Origin: Spongiivirga sp046524175
GTDB lineage: Bacteria > Bacteroidota > Bacteroidia > Flavobacteriales > Flavobacteriaceae
Assembly (NCBI RefSeq): GCF_046524175.1
Contig: NZ_JBEFZF010000002.1
Coordinates: 682,001-746,000 of the forward strand
DNA length: 64,000 bases
Reading direction: 5' to 3'
Each line of letters opens with the position of its first letter. The stretch's first letter is position 1. A program made the translations under genes and the position numbers. Shown here in pieces: positions 33,330-41,975 of the stretch. Under the pieces are notes generated by a model. It searched no databases. It saw only the letters and a program-made list of their open reading frames with translations, and had not been told where the DNA came from.

Positions 33330-34436
33330 TTACGAAGCTGATATGTGTTTTAAATATGATGTAGGTGAGACATCTGTAAATTTCTTAAATGCTTTGTAAA
33401 AAGATGCTCTACTATTAAAACCAGAACTATAAGCAATTTGTGTAATGTTCAAATGAACATTTTCGTTGTTCAACAACAATCTGATCGCTTCATCAATTCT
33501 GTACTTGTTTACAAAATCAAAAAAGGACAAATTATAATTCTCATTAATGATTTGAGATGCGTGATTTCTACTTACATTCAACAAAGTCGCTACATCGTTG
33601 AGACGTAAATCATGATTCAGGTATGGTTTTTCGTCCTCCATGATACCGTCTAATTTGTTCTTAAGTTCTGTCGATAGTAAAGGTGTTAATCCGGTTTTGC
33701 GGTATTTGGTAAAAGGAATTAATTCTTTTAAAGGTTTTGCCCCCTTAAAAACTTCAGGTTGTACAAAACCAAAATATGCAAGTGCTATGATAAAAATAGT
33801 AATGATGGCGTCTATGAAATAATCGTATTTGGCCTCCATAAAATCGAAACGCACTAAAAACACATACAAAAAGAAGAAAAATACAAAGCCTATATAGGTT
33901 GACATAAACCATTTTAGCCACACAGTTTCCCTATATCCAGCTTTTTTTTTGGTAAAAATGATAAATGTATAAACGGCATAAAAAGTCATGACCATTATAA
34001 CTAACCATATCGCGTAGGGAGGGAAAATCGCATGTTCGTAAGTCTCGCCTCTGGTAATTATGTCAATCTTACTTCTAGTAGATTTAAAGTAAAACGGAGA
34101 ATGCAGTAAGAACACAATTGCTGTTGGTAACCATAAAATAAAGTCTTTAAGTTGCATCCCTTCAGCAGTAAAAACTCGCCTAATATATGCATAGACAATT
34201 GGACCGTAACTCGTCCATAGTAGCGCATTGATTAAAGTGAAGTGTGTAAAGTAAGGTGAGACTAATAGGCCTGACCATTTTAGGCAGCCATGGAGCATTT
34301 CTAACGCAAATAAAAAGGTATAGAGACCTAATAAACGATTTGCAAAATGGTCACCATGCTTTTTAAGGAAAAAGAATATGGAGAGTAAAAATCCAAGAAA
34401 GGTAAAAAATAGAAAAACCAGTATTGGTAGACTCAT
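33330..34436 (-). CDS. Membrane-bound AraC family regulator
   Basis: 368 residues. The first 230 hold about seven membrane helices; the last 110 carry the AraC double helix-turn-helix (LNDVATLLNVSRNHASQII and ITQIAYSSGFNSRASFYKAFKKF). The layout, a 7-helix sensor in the membrane fused to AraC, occurs in Bacteroidota and suggests direct sensing of an envelope or lipid-phase signal without a kinase. Targets are unknown; the divergent or neighbouring envelope genes are candidates. Confidence 0.9.
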   Translation of the reverse strand: MSLPILVFLFFTFLGFLLSIFFFLKKHGDHFANRLLGLYTFLFALEMLHGCLKWSGLLVSPYFTHFTLINALLWTSYGPIVYAYIRRVFTAEGMQLKDFILWLPTAIVFLLHSPFYFKSTRSKIDIITRGETYEHAIFPPYAIWLVIMVMTFYAVYTFIIFTKKKAGYRETVWLKWFMSTYIGFVFFFFLYVFLVRFDFMEAKYDYFIDAIITIFIIALAYFGFVQPEVFKGAKPLKELIPFTKYRKTGLTPLLSTELKNKLDGIMEDEKPYLNHDLRLNDVATLLNVSRNHASQIINENYNLSFFDFVNKYRIDEAIRLLLNNENVHLNITQIAYSSGFNSRASFYKAFKKFTDVSPTSYLKHISAS

Positions 34437-34563
34437 TGCTCAAAATTGAAACAAAGTTAGGATTTAACTTTCAACAACTGTCTCTTAGTGTAGGCGATTG
34501 TTTTTTCCTTAGAATTTAACCCTTGTTGTTAGTTAGCATATCTTAAAAATCGATAGTGGTTAT

Positions 34564-35394
34564 TTAAAAAGTCGCACCAACTCCAAATGCTACATTGGAA
34601 ATAAAAACACTTCCTAGGCGATATCGCTCGAAACCACCGGAAAGATGATATCGTTTTAGGTGATATTTCAAACGACTTTCAAGTATACCAACACTATCAC
34701 TGCCTAAAAAGGCATGCTTGTAATTTGCGTAAAGACCTATGGGTTTCCCTAAAAACCACTCGGCACCCCCATTGAGAGTGAAACCAAACTGATTAACCTC
34801 ATTTCCAACATAAGTAATCCCGGGGCCATACCAAAGCATAAAATTAGGAGTACGAATACGATAGTAGTTTGCTGTAAAATTAAACAAGCTAAACGATTCG
34901 GTTCCAAAAGGGCCTTGCTCAAAAAGTTGCAAATAACCCGCATCTATCGAAAAGCGTTTTTCAAACCGTAATTGACCGTTTAAGTGATTTCCCCAAAGCT
35001 TGCTATCAGCTCTCACAAAATTATTGTTTATTGTAACTCGAGCTGGCGTAATGCCATCTATAGCTTTAGGCTCTTCGTATATGTAGTCACCATAATTATC
35101 AAAGGCGTAAGGGTAGGGAGTAAATCTGGCAAAATGCATGTTGCTTTCCAATTCCCATTCAGATTCCACCAAAATACCATATGAGATAAAACCGACAACA
35201 CGAACCAATGGCTCAGCCAATTCAATTAAAAATGAATAATCAATGTCATCATCATCATCGCTATTTGAAGACGATATGCTAGAAGAACTACTGCTCTTTT
35301 TCAGGTCATCTTTCGCACGTGCTAATCGCGTTTGTGCAACCGTATTTAAAGAGATAAATAGAATCAGAAATAGTGTAATGATACTTCTTATCAT
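34564..35394 (-). CDS. Predicted outer-membrane beta-barrel protein
   Basis: 276 residues. A signal peptide (LFLILFISLNTVAQ) is followed by a Ser/Asp-rich linker (KSSSSSSISSSNSDDDDD, about 33-50) and alternating beta strands ending VFISNVAFGVGATF, with the terminal Phe typical of outer-membrane barrels. I recognise no family. It stands alone between the AraC regulator and the mrp gene. Confidence 0.7.
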   Translation of the reverse strand: MIRSIITLFLILFISLNTVAQTRLARAKDDLKKSSSSSSISSSNSDDDDDIDYSFLIELAEPLVRVVGFISYGILVESEWELESNMHFARFTPYPYAFDNYGDYIYEEPKAIDGITPARVTINNNFVRADSKLWGNHLNGQLRFEKRFSIDAGYLQLFEQGPFGTESFSLFNFTANYYRIRTPNFMLWYGPGITYVGNEVNQFGFTLNGGAEWFLGKPIGLYANYKHAFLGSDSVGILESRLKYHLKRYHLSGGFERYRLGSVFISNVAFGVGATF

Positions 35395-35512
35395 CGTATT
35401 AGGTTATTTTAGTTTGATAACCAGTATCACAAATCATACCACAACATAAATTACTTCAATTTGTCTATCAATGCATTCGATAAATAGTCAATGAAATCTG
35501 AAGTTTAAGGCC

Positions 35513-35520
35513 TATATTTG
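35513..35520 (+). promoter_or_regulatory. -7 promoter element of the mrp operon
   Basis: TATATTTG matches TAnnTTTG, 40 bases before the mrp start codon. Confidence 0.5.
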
Positions 35521-35560
35521 TAATTTAGAATCAGTATAAAATAGCGAAGAACAAAAGCGA

Positions 35561-36691
35561 ATGAGTTTCACTAAAAATGATGTAAAAGAAGCGCTACAAA
35601 CCATTACACTTGCGGGAGATGGGAAGAACATGGTAGAAAGTGGTGCGGTGCGAAATATTATGACATTTGCTAACGAAGTAGTGGTAGATTTAACATTGGC
35701 TACACCAGCAATGCATATAAAAAAGAGAGCAGAAGCTGATGTAGTGAAGGTTATTCATGAAAAAGTTTCGGCCGATGCTAAGGTTACTGTCAATATAAAA
35801 GTAGATGCCCCTAAAAACCCTAATGAGATTAAAGGCAAACCAGTGCCGGGCATTCGTAATATTATCGCAGTAGCTTCAGGCAAGGGCGGTGTAGGGAAGT
35901 CTACAGTAACAGCTAATATTGGGGTAACGCTTGCCAAAATGGGATTTAAGGTAGGAATACTTGATGCTGATATTTATGGCCCATCAGTCCCTATTATGTT
36001 TGATGTAGAGTTTGAAAGACCTCTTGCGGTTAATGTCGATGGTAAATCAAAAATGAAGCCCGTGGAAAACTACGGGGTACAAGTTTTATCAATAGGCTTT
36101 TTTACCAAACCAAATCAGGCTGTGATTTGGCGAGGACCTATGGCTGCAAAAGCACTTAATCAAATGATTTTTGATGCCGCTTGGGGCGAGCTAGATTTCC
36201 TACTAATAGATCTGCCTCCAGGTACTGGCGATATCCACCTATCAATTATGCAATCGTTGCCAATTACAGGTGCTGTAATAGTAAGTACACCCCAGCATGT
36301 GGCGCTGGCTGATGCTAAGAAAGGAGTGGCAATGTTTCAGCAAGAAAACATCAACGTTCCAGTATTAGGCATTGTTGAGAATATGGCATATTTTACTCCG
36401 GAAGAATTACCAGAAAATAAATATTATATTTTTGGTAAAGAAGGGGCAAAACATTTAGCCCAGGATCTGGAAGTACCATTTTTAGGAGAAATACCATTGG
36501 TGCAAAGTATTCGCGAAGCAGGTGATGTGGGTAGGCCAGCAGCTTTACAAACTGCTACCCCACTCGAAGAAGCTTTTGACGAGTTAACAAAAAACATAGT
36601 GCAAGAAGTAGTAAATCGTAACGACCAATTACCACCTACTGAGGCAATAAAGATAACAACAATGGCGGGATGTTCTGCTGTAAAAAAGTAA
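35561..36691 (+). CDS. Mrp/NBP35 family iron-sulfur carrier ATPase
   Basis: 376 residues. N-terminal MIP18-type domain (1-80), then the ParA-like ATPase with the deviant P-loop GKGGVGKST (about 107-115), DADIYGPSVP and DLPPGTGD. These proteins carry Fe-S clusters to apoproteins. The CxxC pair that binds a bridging cluster in many homologues (after VENM) is replaced by TPEELPENKYY; I believe this is common in Bacteroidota but it leaves the cluster site uncertain. The NifU gene follows after two bases. Confidence 0.93.
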   Translation: MSFTKNDVKEALQTITLAGDGKNMVESGAVRNIMTFANEVVVDLTLATPAMHIKKRAEADVVKVIHEKVSADAKVTVNIKVDAPKNPNEIKGKPVPGIRNIIAVASGKGGVGKSTVTANIGVTLAKMGFKVGILDADIYGPSVPIMFDVEFERPLAVNVDGKSKMKPVENYGVQVLSIGFFTKPNQAVIWRGPMAAKALNQMIFDAAWGELDFLLIDLPPGTGDIHLSIMQSLPITGAVIVSTPQHVALADAKKGVAMFQQENINVPVLGIVENMAYFTPEELPENKYYIFGKEGAKHLAQDLEVPFLGEIPLVQSIREAGDVGRPAALQTATPLEEAFDELTKNIVQEVVNRNDQLPPTEAIKITTMAGCSAVKK

Positions 36692-36693
36692 GT

Positions 36694-36939
36694 ATGACGA
36701 CTGAAGAGATCAGGGAAAATGTTGAAAAAGCGCTTGATGAGATCAGGCCGTTCCTTAATTCTGACGGAGGTGATATCTCCTTATTGTCTATTGAGAATGA
36801 TCGACTTGTCAGGGTGCAGCTTGAAGGGGCTTGCATCGGGTGTAGCGTCAATCAAATGACATTAAAATCAGGAGTTGAAATGACTATCAAAAAGTACGCT
36901 CCACAAATAGAAGAGGTAGTTAATGTAGAACCAGCTTAG
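36694..36939 (+). CDS. NifU C-terminal domain iron-sulfur scaffold
   Basis: 81 residues from the ATG at 36694 (an in-frame ATG at 36670 inside the mrp end would add eight unrelated residues). The family signature is RPFLNSDGGDI and LEGACIGCSVNQMTLKSGVE with the cluster-binding CIGC (Cys in positions about 47 and 50). It holds and transfers Fe-S clusters. Position directly after mrp and before a ferredoxin system defines an iron-sulfur module. Confidence 0.95.
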   Translation: MTTEEIRENVEKALDEIRPFLNSDGGDISLLSIENDRLVRVQLEGACIGCSVNQMTLKSGVEMTIKKYAPQIEEVVNVEPA

Positions 36940-36940
36940 G

Positions 36941-37031
36941 GCGTGACTGCAGTCGAGCTTTCGCTAGTCGCTTCCACCAAAATGCTTAATGTTTTGGTGG
37001 CGAGCTGCGACAATAACTCAATCCCTCACGC
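36941..37031 (+). repeat. GC-richer structured element, REP-like
   Basis: Nested inverted repeats: outer GCGTGA (36941-36946) / TCACGC (37026-37031), middle GTCGC (36967-36971) / GCGAC (37007-37011), inner CCACCAAAA (36974-36982) / TTTTGGTGG (36992-37000). It is clearly richer in G+C than the surroundings, starts two bases after the nifU stop and ends 25 bases before the next start codon. It lacks a T run, so it is not a standard terminator; a repetitive extragenic palindrome or structured RNA is likely. Confidence 0.6.
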
Positions 37032-37056
37032 AAGATTCCCATAATCTTTTTAAAAA

Positions 37057-38112
37057 ATGATCAAAACAGATATTCTAATAATTGGGGCAGGACCCACAGG
37101 TCTTTTTACCGTTTTTGAAGCTGGATTATTAAAATTAAAGTGTCATTTAATTGATGCCTTGGCCCAACCGGGTGGCCAGTGTACGGAAATTTATCCTAAA
37201 AAACCCATCTACGATATTCCGGCCTTCCCCGAAGTGTTGGCTGGTGATTTGGTGACCAATTTGATGGAGCAGATTAAACCTTTTGAGCCAGGTTTTACGT
37301 TAGGAGAACGCGCTGAAACAATCGAAAAACAAGAAGATGGAAGCTTTATTGTTACTACCAATAAAGGCACCAAACATCATGCTCCTGTAGTGGCCATAGC
37401 AGGCGGTTTAGGAAGTTTCGAACCAAGAAAACCACCTTTAGATAATATCACTAAGTTTGAAGATAAGGGGGTTGAATACATCATTAAAAATCCAGAAATA
37501 TATCGAGAAAAACGAGTAGTAATTGCCGGTGGCGGTGACTCTGCGCTTGATTGGGCCATATATTTATCAAATGTCGCGGGTGAGGTGGTATTGGTGCACC
37601 GCAGAAATGAATTTAGAGGGGCCCTTGATTCTGTTGAAAAGGTGGCCGAACTAAAACGACTTGGGCGTATAGAACTTATTACCCCAGCTGAAATAACAGC
37701 GCTACATGGCACTGATCGATTGGAATCAGTAACTATTCACAAACAAGGTGAAGAACCGTTTGATCACCGATGTGACCACTTCATTCCACTATTTGGTTTA
37801 GCACCAAAGCTGGGTCCTATTGCTAATTGGGGGTTAGAAATAGAAAAAAACGCCATTGTGGTGAATAATGCGCTCGATTATCAAACTAATATTCCAGGCA
37901 TATATGCTATTGGTGATGTCAATACGTATCCTGGAAAGTTGAAACTAATTTTATGTGGTTTTCATGAGGCGACATTAATGTGTCAAAGTGCATACCAACG
38001 CATTAACCCTGGAAAAAAACATGTAATGAAATATACTACGGTGAGCGGTGTAAGCGGTTTTGATGGTAGTAAAAAAGAAGCACCAAAAGCAGTGGTGAAA
38101 ACAATTAGTTAA
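37057..38112 (+). CDS. Ferredoxin--NADP reductase, thioredoxin-reductase type
   Basis: 351 residues. FAD-binding IIGAGPTGLFTVFEAG (7-22), NADP-binding VIAGGGDSALDWAIYL (about 156-171) and the second FAD site YAIGDVNTYPGK (about 281-292). No CxxC redox centre of true thioredoxin reductase is present, as in the YumC-type ferredoxin/flavodoxin reductases. It moves electrons between NADPH and ferredoxin; the ferredoxin gene follows after 61 bases. Confidence 0.93.
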   Translation: MIKTDILIIGAGPTGLFTVFEAGLLKLKCHLIDALAQPGGQCTEIYPKKPIYDIPAFPEVLAGDLVTNLMEQIKPFEPGFTLGERAETIEKQEDGSFIVTTNKGTKHHAPVVAIAGGLGSFEPRKPPLDNITKFEDKGVEYIIKNPEIYREKRVVIAGGGDSALDWAIYLSNVAGEVVLVHRRNEFRGALDSVEKVAELKRLGRIELITPAEITALHGTDRLESVTIHKQGEEPFDHRCDHFIPLFGLAPKLGPIANWGLEIEKNAIVVNNALDYQTNIPGIYAIGDVNTYPGKLKLILCGFHEATLMCQSAYQRINPGKKHVMKYTTVSGVSGFDGSKKEAPKAVVKTIS

Positions 38113-38173
38113 ATTTTTAAACCCTAACCTACAAGATTCAAAGAAACCGGTAGGGCTATTTCACAAAAGGAAA

Positions 38174-38494
38174 ATGTCAGACATCAACATAAAAGTAACT
38201 GATAGAGAAGGTCAAGTACACGAATTACTCGCACCCACCGATATGGCTATGAACCTGATGGAAGTTTGCAAGTCATACGAACTCCCAGTAGAAGGCACTT
38301 GTGGAGGTATGGCCATGTGTGCATCTTGTCAGTGTTATATAATATCTGATCACCAATTGCCGGAAATGGGTATTGATGAAGATATGATGCTTGCCGAAGC
38401 TTTCTATGTAAAAGACAACAGCCGACTAGGTTGTCAAATTCCTATTACTAAGGAGTTAGATGGTTTAGAAGTTGAGTTAGCCCCCGAAAGCTAG
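38174..38494 (+). CDS. Adrenodoxin-type [2Fe-2S] ferredoxin
   Basis: 106 residues with the cluster ligands in GTCGGMAMCASCQCYI (about 36-51) and SRLGCQI (near residue 93), the CX5CX2C...C pattern of adrenodoxin-type ferredoxins. It is the likely partner of the reductase just upstream and may feed Fe-S cluster assembly (NifU, Mrp) or an oxygenase elsewhere. It ends four bases from the converging metallophosphoesterase gene. Confidence 0.94.
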   Translation: MSDINIKVTDREGQVHELLAPTDMAMNLMEVCKSYELPVEGTCGGMAMCASCQCYIISDHQLPEMGIDEDMMLAEAFYVKDNSRLGCQIPITKELDGLEVELAPES

Positions 38495-38498
38495 AATT

Positions 38499-39392
38499 TT
38501 ATTGATAACTACTAAGTTTTTCAGGCCCTTCTAATATGGAGCGCTTAATTTGTAGTACACCGTCTTCAGATGTTGCAATATGCCATTTAATCAAACTAAT
38601 GGTGCCATTTTCAATTTCAATTCCAGTGATACTTCTAGGATGCACACAACTACCATCATTAAAAAATGGGAATTTATCTTCAGGATGAGCAAACCGAGGT
38701 CTATGAGTATGCCCAACAATAGTCATGATGTTATTGTTAGCTGCGATCCATTTCTTGATTCTGCGCTCAATTTTCATGAGCTCCTTATAATTCTTTGCAG
38801 GGCTGGTAGGATCTGCAATACCGACAACTTGTAGCGGTTTCCATAATATTCTTACTAAAAATCGACTCCATCTCCAAAAAAGGTAGTTCCACCAGTCTGC
38901 CTGATGACCATGTGACAAAAATATTTCCTTTTGGGTTTCCCGATGGACTAACACAATTGCTTCGTGTAATTCGATATCAGGAAACAACGGTTCATTGCAA
39001 CCGTCCCGTTCATCAAAATATTCAAATAAATGTTTTTTAACATAGGCTGGATCGCGATAAACCATATCGTGGTTTCCCCAAATACGGTGAAGACGATGCT
39101 TGTTATGAAACATCTGCATCAACTGAAATACATTTTTATGTGCTACCAATATTTGTTCAAAAGTGAGATTTTCCCATAATTCATCCCCATCACCTAGCTC
39201 TATATAAGTATAGTCTTCTTGATAATATTGCTTTAATGCATGAAAATAAATGTTTCTATTATTGCTAAAATCATCAGCAAAGCTATTATCACCTCTGTGA
39301 CAATCACTGAATAAAACAATCTTAGAACTGTCATCAAAATCAATACGTTTCGCATTTTTATAGGCCCTAGTCAGTCGGGTTTGTGATGACAT
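38499..39392 (-). CDS. Metallophosphoesterase family protein
   Basis: 297 residues. The calcineurin-like metal motifs are all present in order: SDCHRGD (29-35), GDGDE (about 67-71), GNHD (about 105-108), LSHGHQAD (about 164-171) and GHTHRPR. The pattern resembles LpxH-type UDP-diacylglucosamine hydrolases, but length and extra segments differ, so the substrate is open. No signal peptide, so cytoplasmic. Single gene, converging with the ferredoxin gene. Confidence 0.88.
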   Translation of the reverse strand: MSSQTRLTRAYKNAKRIDFDDSSKIVLFSDCHRGDNSFADDFSNNRNIYFHALKQYYQEDYTYIELGDGDELWENLTFEQILVAHKNVFQLMQMFHNKHRLHRIWGNHDMVYRDPAYVKKHLFEYFDERDGCNEPLFPDIELHEAIVLVHRETQKEIFLSHGHQADWWNYLFWRWSRFLVRILWKPLQVVGIADPTSPAKNYKELMKIERRIKKWIAANNNIMTIVGHTHRPRFAHPEDKFPFFNDGSCVHPRSITGIEIENGTISLIKWHIATSEDGVLQIKRSILEGPEKLSSYQ

Positions 39393-39555
39393 AATTTAAA
39401 AGGTTGGTTTTATTATTAACCAGTCTAGAATGCCTATTTATTGGAATTCCAGACAGCGTTATATCCTATTTTGTTCAATAAAAGTAGTGATTAATAGCAG
39501 ATTATACCCTGTAAGGTTTAACAGATATTTACGTCTAATACATGCTAAATTAACT

Positions 39556-39563
39556 TAATTTTG
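39556..39563 (+). promoter_or_regulatory. -7 promoter element of the GAF protein gene
   Basis: TAATTTTG matches TAnnTTTG, 16 bases before the ATG at 39580, so the leader would be very short. Confidence 0.45.
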
Positions 39564-39579
39564 TAGTTAACAGACCAAA

Positions 39580-41952
39580 ATGAGCAAGTTAACCAAAGAT
39601 TATATATCACCATTAAGACTAAAAATTAGCTTTAATAAATTATTAGAGCAATATGAGCAGTTGATTGACAATGATGACGAAATTGTTGCCGAAAATGCGC
39701 GAAAAATGCTTGCCATTGCAAAGGAATACCCTGAGCTGCGAGATGGGTTTGAGGAACTCGAAAAGTTAGAATTGTACAAGCCTCAAATAGCGCAATTACT
39801 GCGTGATACATTTTCTCCTGTACTTACTAATAACGAGATAAAAGCTGCAACAATACCATTTCATAAAACAATTTTCAATTCTTCTAGCAGATTTAAGAAA
39901 ATAGTAGAAGAAGCTGGTAAAGATTTTGATTTGGAAATTACCAATATGAGTGACGACCAATTTTATATAATGGGTTGTGTAGTTGCCTTGCAAATGTGCC
40001 ATGGTTATAAACTTGATTTTAGAAGACCATTTTATTTTGAAATCCCTGATCAAAACGGAATCACCAAATATTATCGCATTTTATACAATGCAGATTTTAT
40101 GGAAGTAACGGCTAATAAAAATGCACTCCCCATTACTCAAGATGATGTTGATGAGTTGATGGATAATTTTGAGAATATAGCATTGTGGAAAGAAAAGTTT
40201 CCGGTAGATAGTTATGACTCGAGAGGTTTCATAATAGCCAATATGTTTGATGCTACCGCTGATGTTTCTATTTCCAATATTAAATCGACTTTAATTAAGG
40301 CTGATAAACGGCAAAGTGAGAATTTCATGACAGACTTTCATGGGGTATTTCAGTCGTTTTTCAATATTCCGGACCTTCAAGTAGGGTTTTCTGTTTTTAA
40401 TAAAGAAGAACAAACCTTCGAACGTGTTTACGGAAAAGGTATAAAGAGCTATTTGCTATTTGACAAGGACCAAACTTCTTGTAACGATATTTTATGTAAA
40501 GGATCGTACGGAGCACTTATCACTGAAAAAACCTATTTTGCCATTTCAGATGTAGATAAGTATTATAAAATGTCTAATGGTCAAAATCCATACAAGGCAT
40601 TATATGAAAATGGTATTAAAAGTGTAGTTTTTGCTCCTATTGTTTTTGAAGATGAGCTATTAGGTATTATAGAGTTGGTTTCGAAAAAGGCAAGAATGCT
40701 AAACAGCGTTGTGGCGCATAAGCTTGAGGATATTATGCCTTTTATTGTTTCATCGGTACAACGCTCAAAGAACGAAGAAGAAAACGAAATAGAGGCAATT
40801 ATTCAACGAGAGTGTACCTCGATTCACCCAAGTGTATATTGGCGTTTTGAGAAAGAAGCTAAGAACTTTATAAAGAGTGAGTACAAAGGCGAAAAACCGG
40901 TGTTTAGTAATATTTCGTTTGATAATGTATATCCTTTATATGGCCAGATCGATATAAAAGGATCATCAGATGCTAGAAATCAAGCTACAAAATTTGACTT
41001 AACAGAGCAGTTAAATGCAGCAAAAGGTGTTATTGAAGCAGCAGTTGAGTTTGAGCCTTTGCCCATTTACGATCAATTGTCGTATCAAATAGATAGAATA
41101 CTTGGCGGGATTCAAAATTTCTTTCAGGTAGATAGCGAGCAACAAATATCAGAGTTCTTGCATAGCGAGGTACATCCGTTATTCGAACATTTAGAGAAGA
41201 AAAGATCTGACTTATATGAAAAAGTTGAAAACTATTATAAGTTATTAGATGATAGCTTAGGATTGGTTTATAAACATCGGAAAGATTACGATAATACCGT
41301 TTCAATGGTTAATCAGCGTATGGCTGAATTACTAGACGAGAAACAAAAAGGTGCCCAGGAAATGTATCCACATTATTTTGAGCGCTTTAAAACAGATGGT
41401 GTTGAGCATAATATGTATATCGGAGAATCGATAACTAAGGAGGATAGTTTCAACCCTCTTTATCTTAGAAATCTGCGATTGTGGCAATTACAAGTCATGT
41501 GCGAAATGGAAAATGAATACTACCATATGCGCTCTGATTTCCCGATGCAACTAGATGTAGCATCAATGATATTGGTGTTTAGTAGTCCGCTAAGTATTAG
41601 TTTCAGAATGGACGAAAAGCAATTTGACGTCGATGGAACCTATAATGCTCGTTATGAAGTAGTTAAAAAACGAGTTGATAAAGCGATCATTAAAGGTACT
41701 ACCAAGCGTATCACTGAAAAAGGAAAGATCACAATAGTATATGCTCAAAAAAGCGACGAGATTGAATACCTAGATTATATACGATTCCTTCAGTCTAAAA
41801 ATTATCTAGACAAGCGAATTGAAATAGTCGAGCTGGAAGACTTACAAGGTGTTACCGGGCTAAAAGCCATTCGAGCAGATGTACTTTATAGTAGTGATAA
41901 GGATGAAAAGCTATATACGTACAACGATCTAATGAAGGAGTTAGAGGCCTAG
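39580..41952 (+). CDS. Large GAF domain protein
   Basis: 790 residues, cytoplasmic. A helical N terminus, then a region about 240-400 with GAF features (LQVGFSVFNKEE, ISDVDKYYKM, IKSVVFAPIVFEDELLGIIELVSKKA), then a mostly helical C-terminal half. GAF domains bind cyclic nucleotides or other small ligands. No kinase, cyclase or phosphodiesterase catalytic motif is seen. It faces tail to tail an HD-Pycsar effector gene 23 bases away; whether the two share a ligand is a guess. Confidence 0.85.
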   Translation: MSKLTKDYISPLRLKISFNKLLEQYEQLIDNDDEIVAENARKMLAIAKEYPELRDGFEELEKLELYKPQIAQLLRDTFSPVLTNNEIKAATIPFHKTIFNSSSRFKKIVEEAGKDFDLEITNMSDDQFYIMGCVVALQMCHGYKLDFRRPFYFEIPDQNGITKYYRILYNADFMEVTANKNALPITQDDVDELMDNFENIALWKEKFPVDSYDSRGFIIANMFDATADVSISNIKSTLIKADKRQSENFMTDFHGVFQSFFNIPDLQVGFSVFNKEEQTFERVYGKGIKSYLLFDKDQTSCNDILCKGSYGALITEKTYFAISDVDKYYKMSNGQNPYKALYENGIKSVVFAPIVFEDELLGIIELVSKKARMLNSVVAHKLEDIMPFIVSSVQRSKNEEENEIEAIIQRECTSIHPSVYWRFEKEAKNFIKSEYKGEKPVFSNISFDNVYPLYGQIDIKGSSDARNQATKFDLTEQLNAAKGVIEAAVEFEPLPIYDQLSYQIDRILGGIQNFFQVDSEQQISEFLHSEVHPLFEHLEKKRSDLYEKVENYYKLLDDSLGLVYKHRKDYDNTVSMVNQRMAELLDEKQKGAQEMYPHYFERFKTDGVEHNMYIGESITKEDSFNPLYLRNLRLWQLQVMCEMENEYYHMRSDFPMQLDVASMILVFSSPLSISFRMDEKQFDVDGTYNARYEVVKKRVDKAIIKGTTKRITEKGKITIVYAQKSDEIEYLDYIRFLQSKNYLDKRIEIVELEDLQGVTGLKAIRADVLYSSDKDEKLYTYNDLMKELEA

Positions 41953-41975
41953 TTTCGTTGATATTACTATTTCCC

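Noticed and set aside
36941..37031. Structured element considered as a tRNA or small RNA gene
   Set aside because: No TTCGA T-loop, no acceptor stem with anticodon arm geometry and no recognisable promoter; kept as a REP-like element instead.
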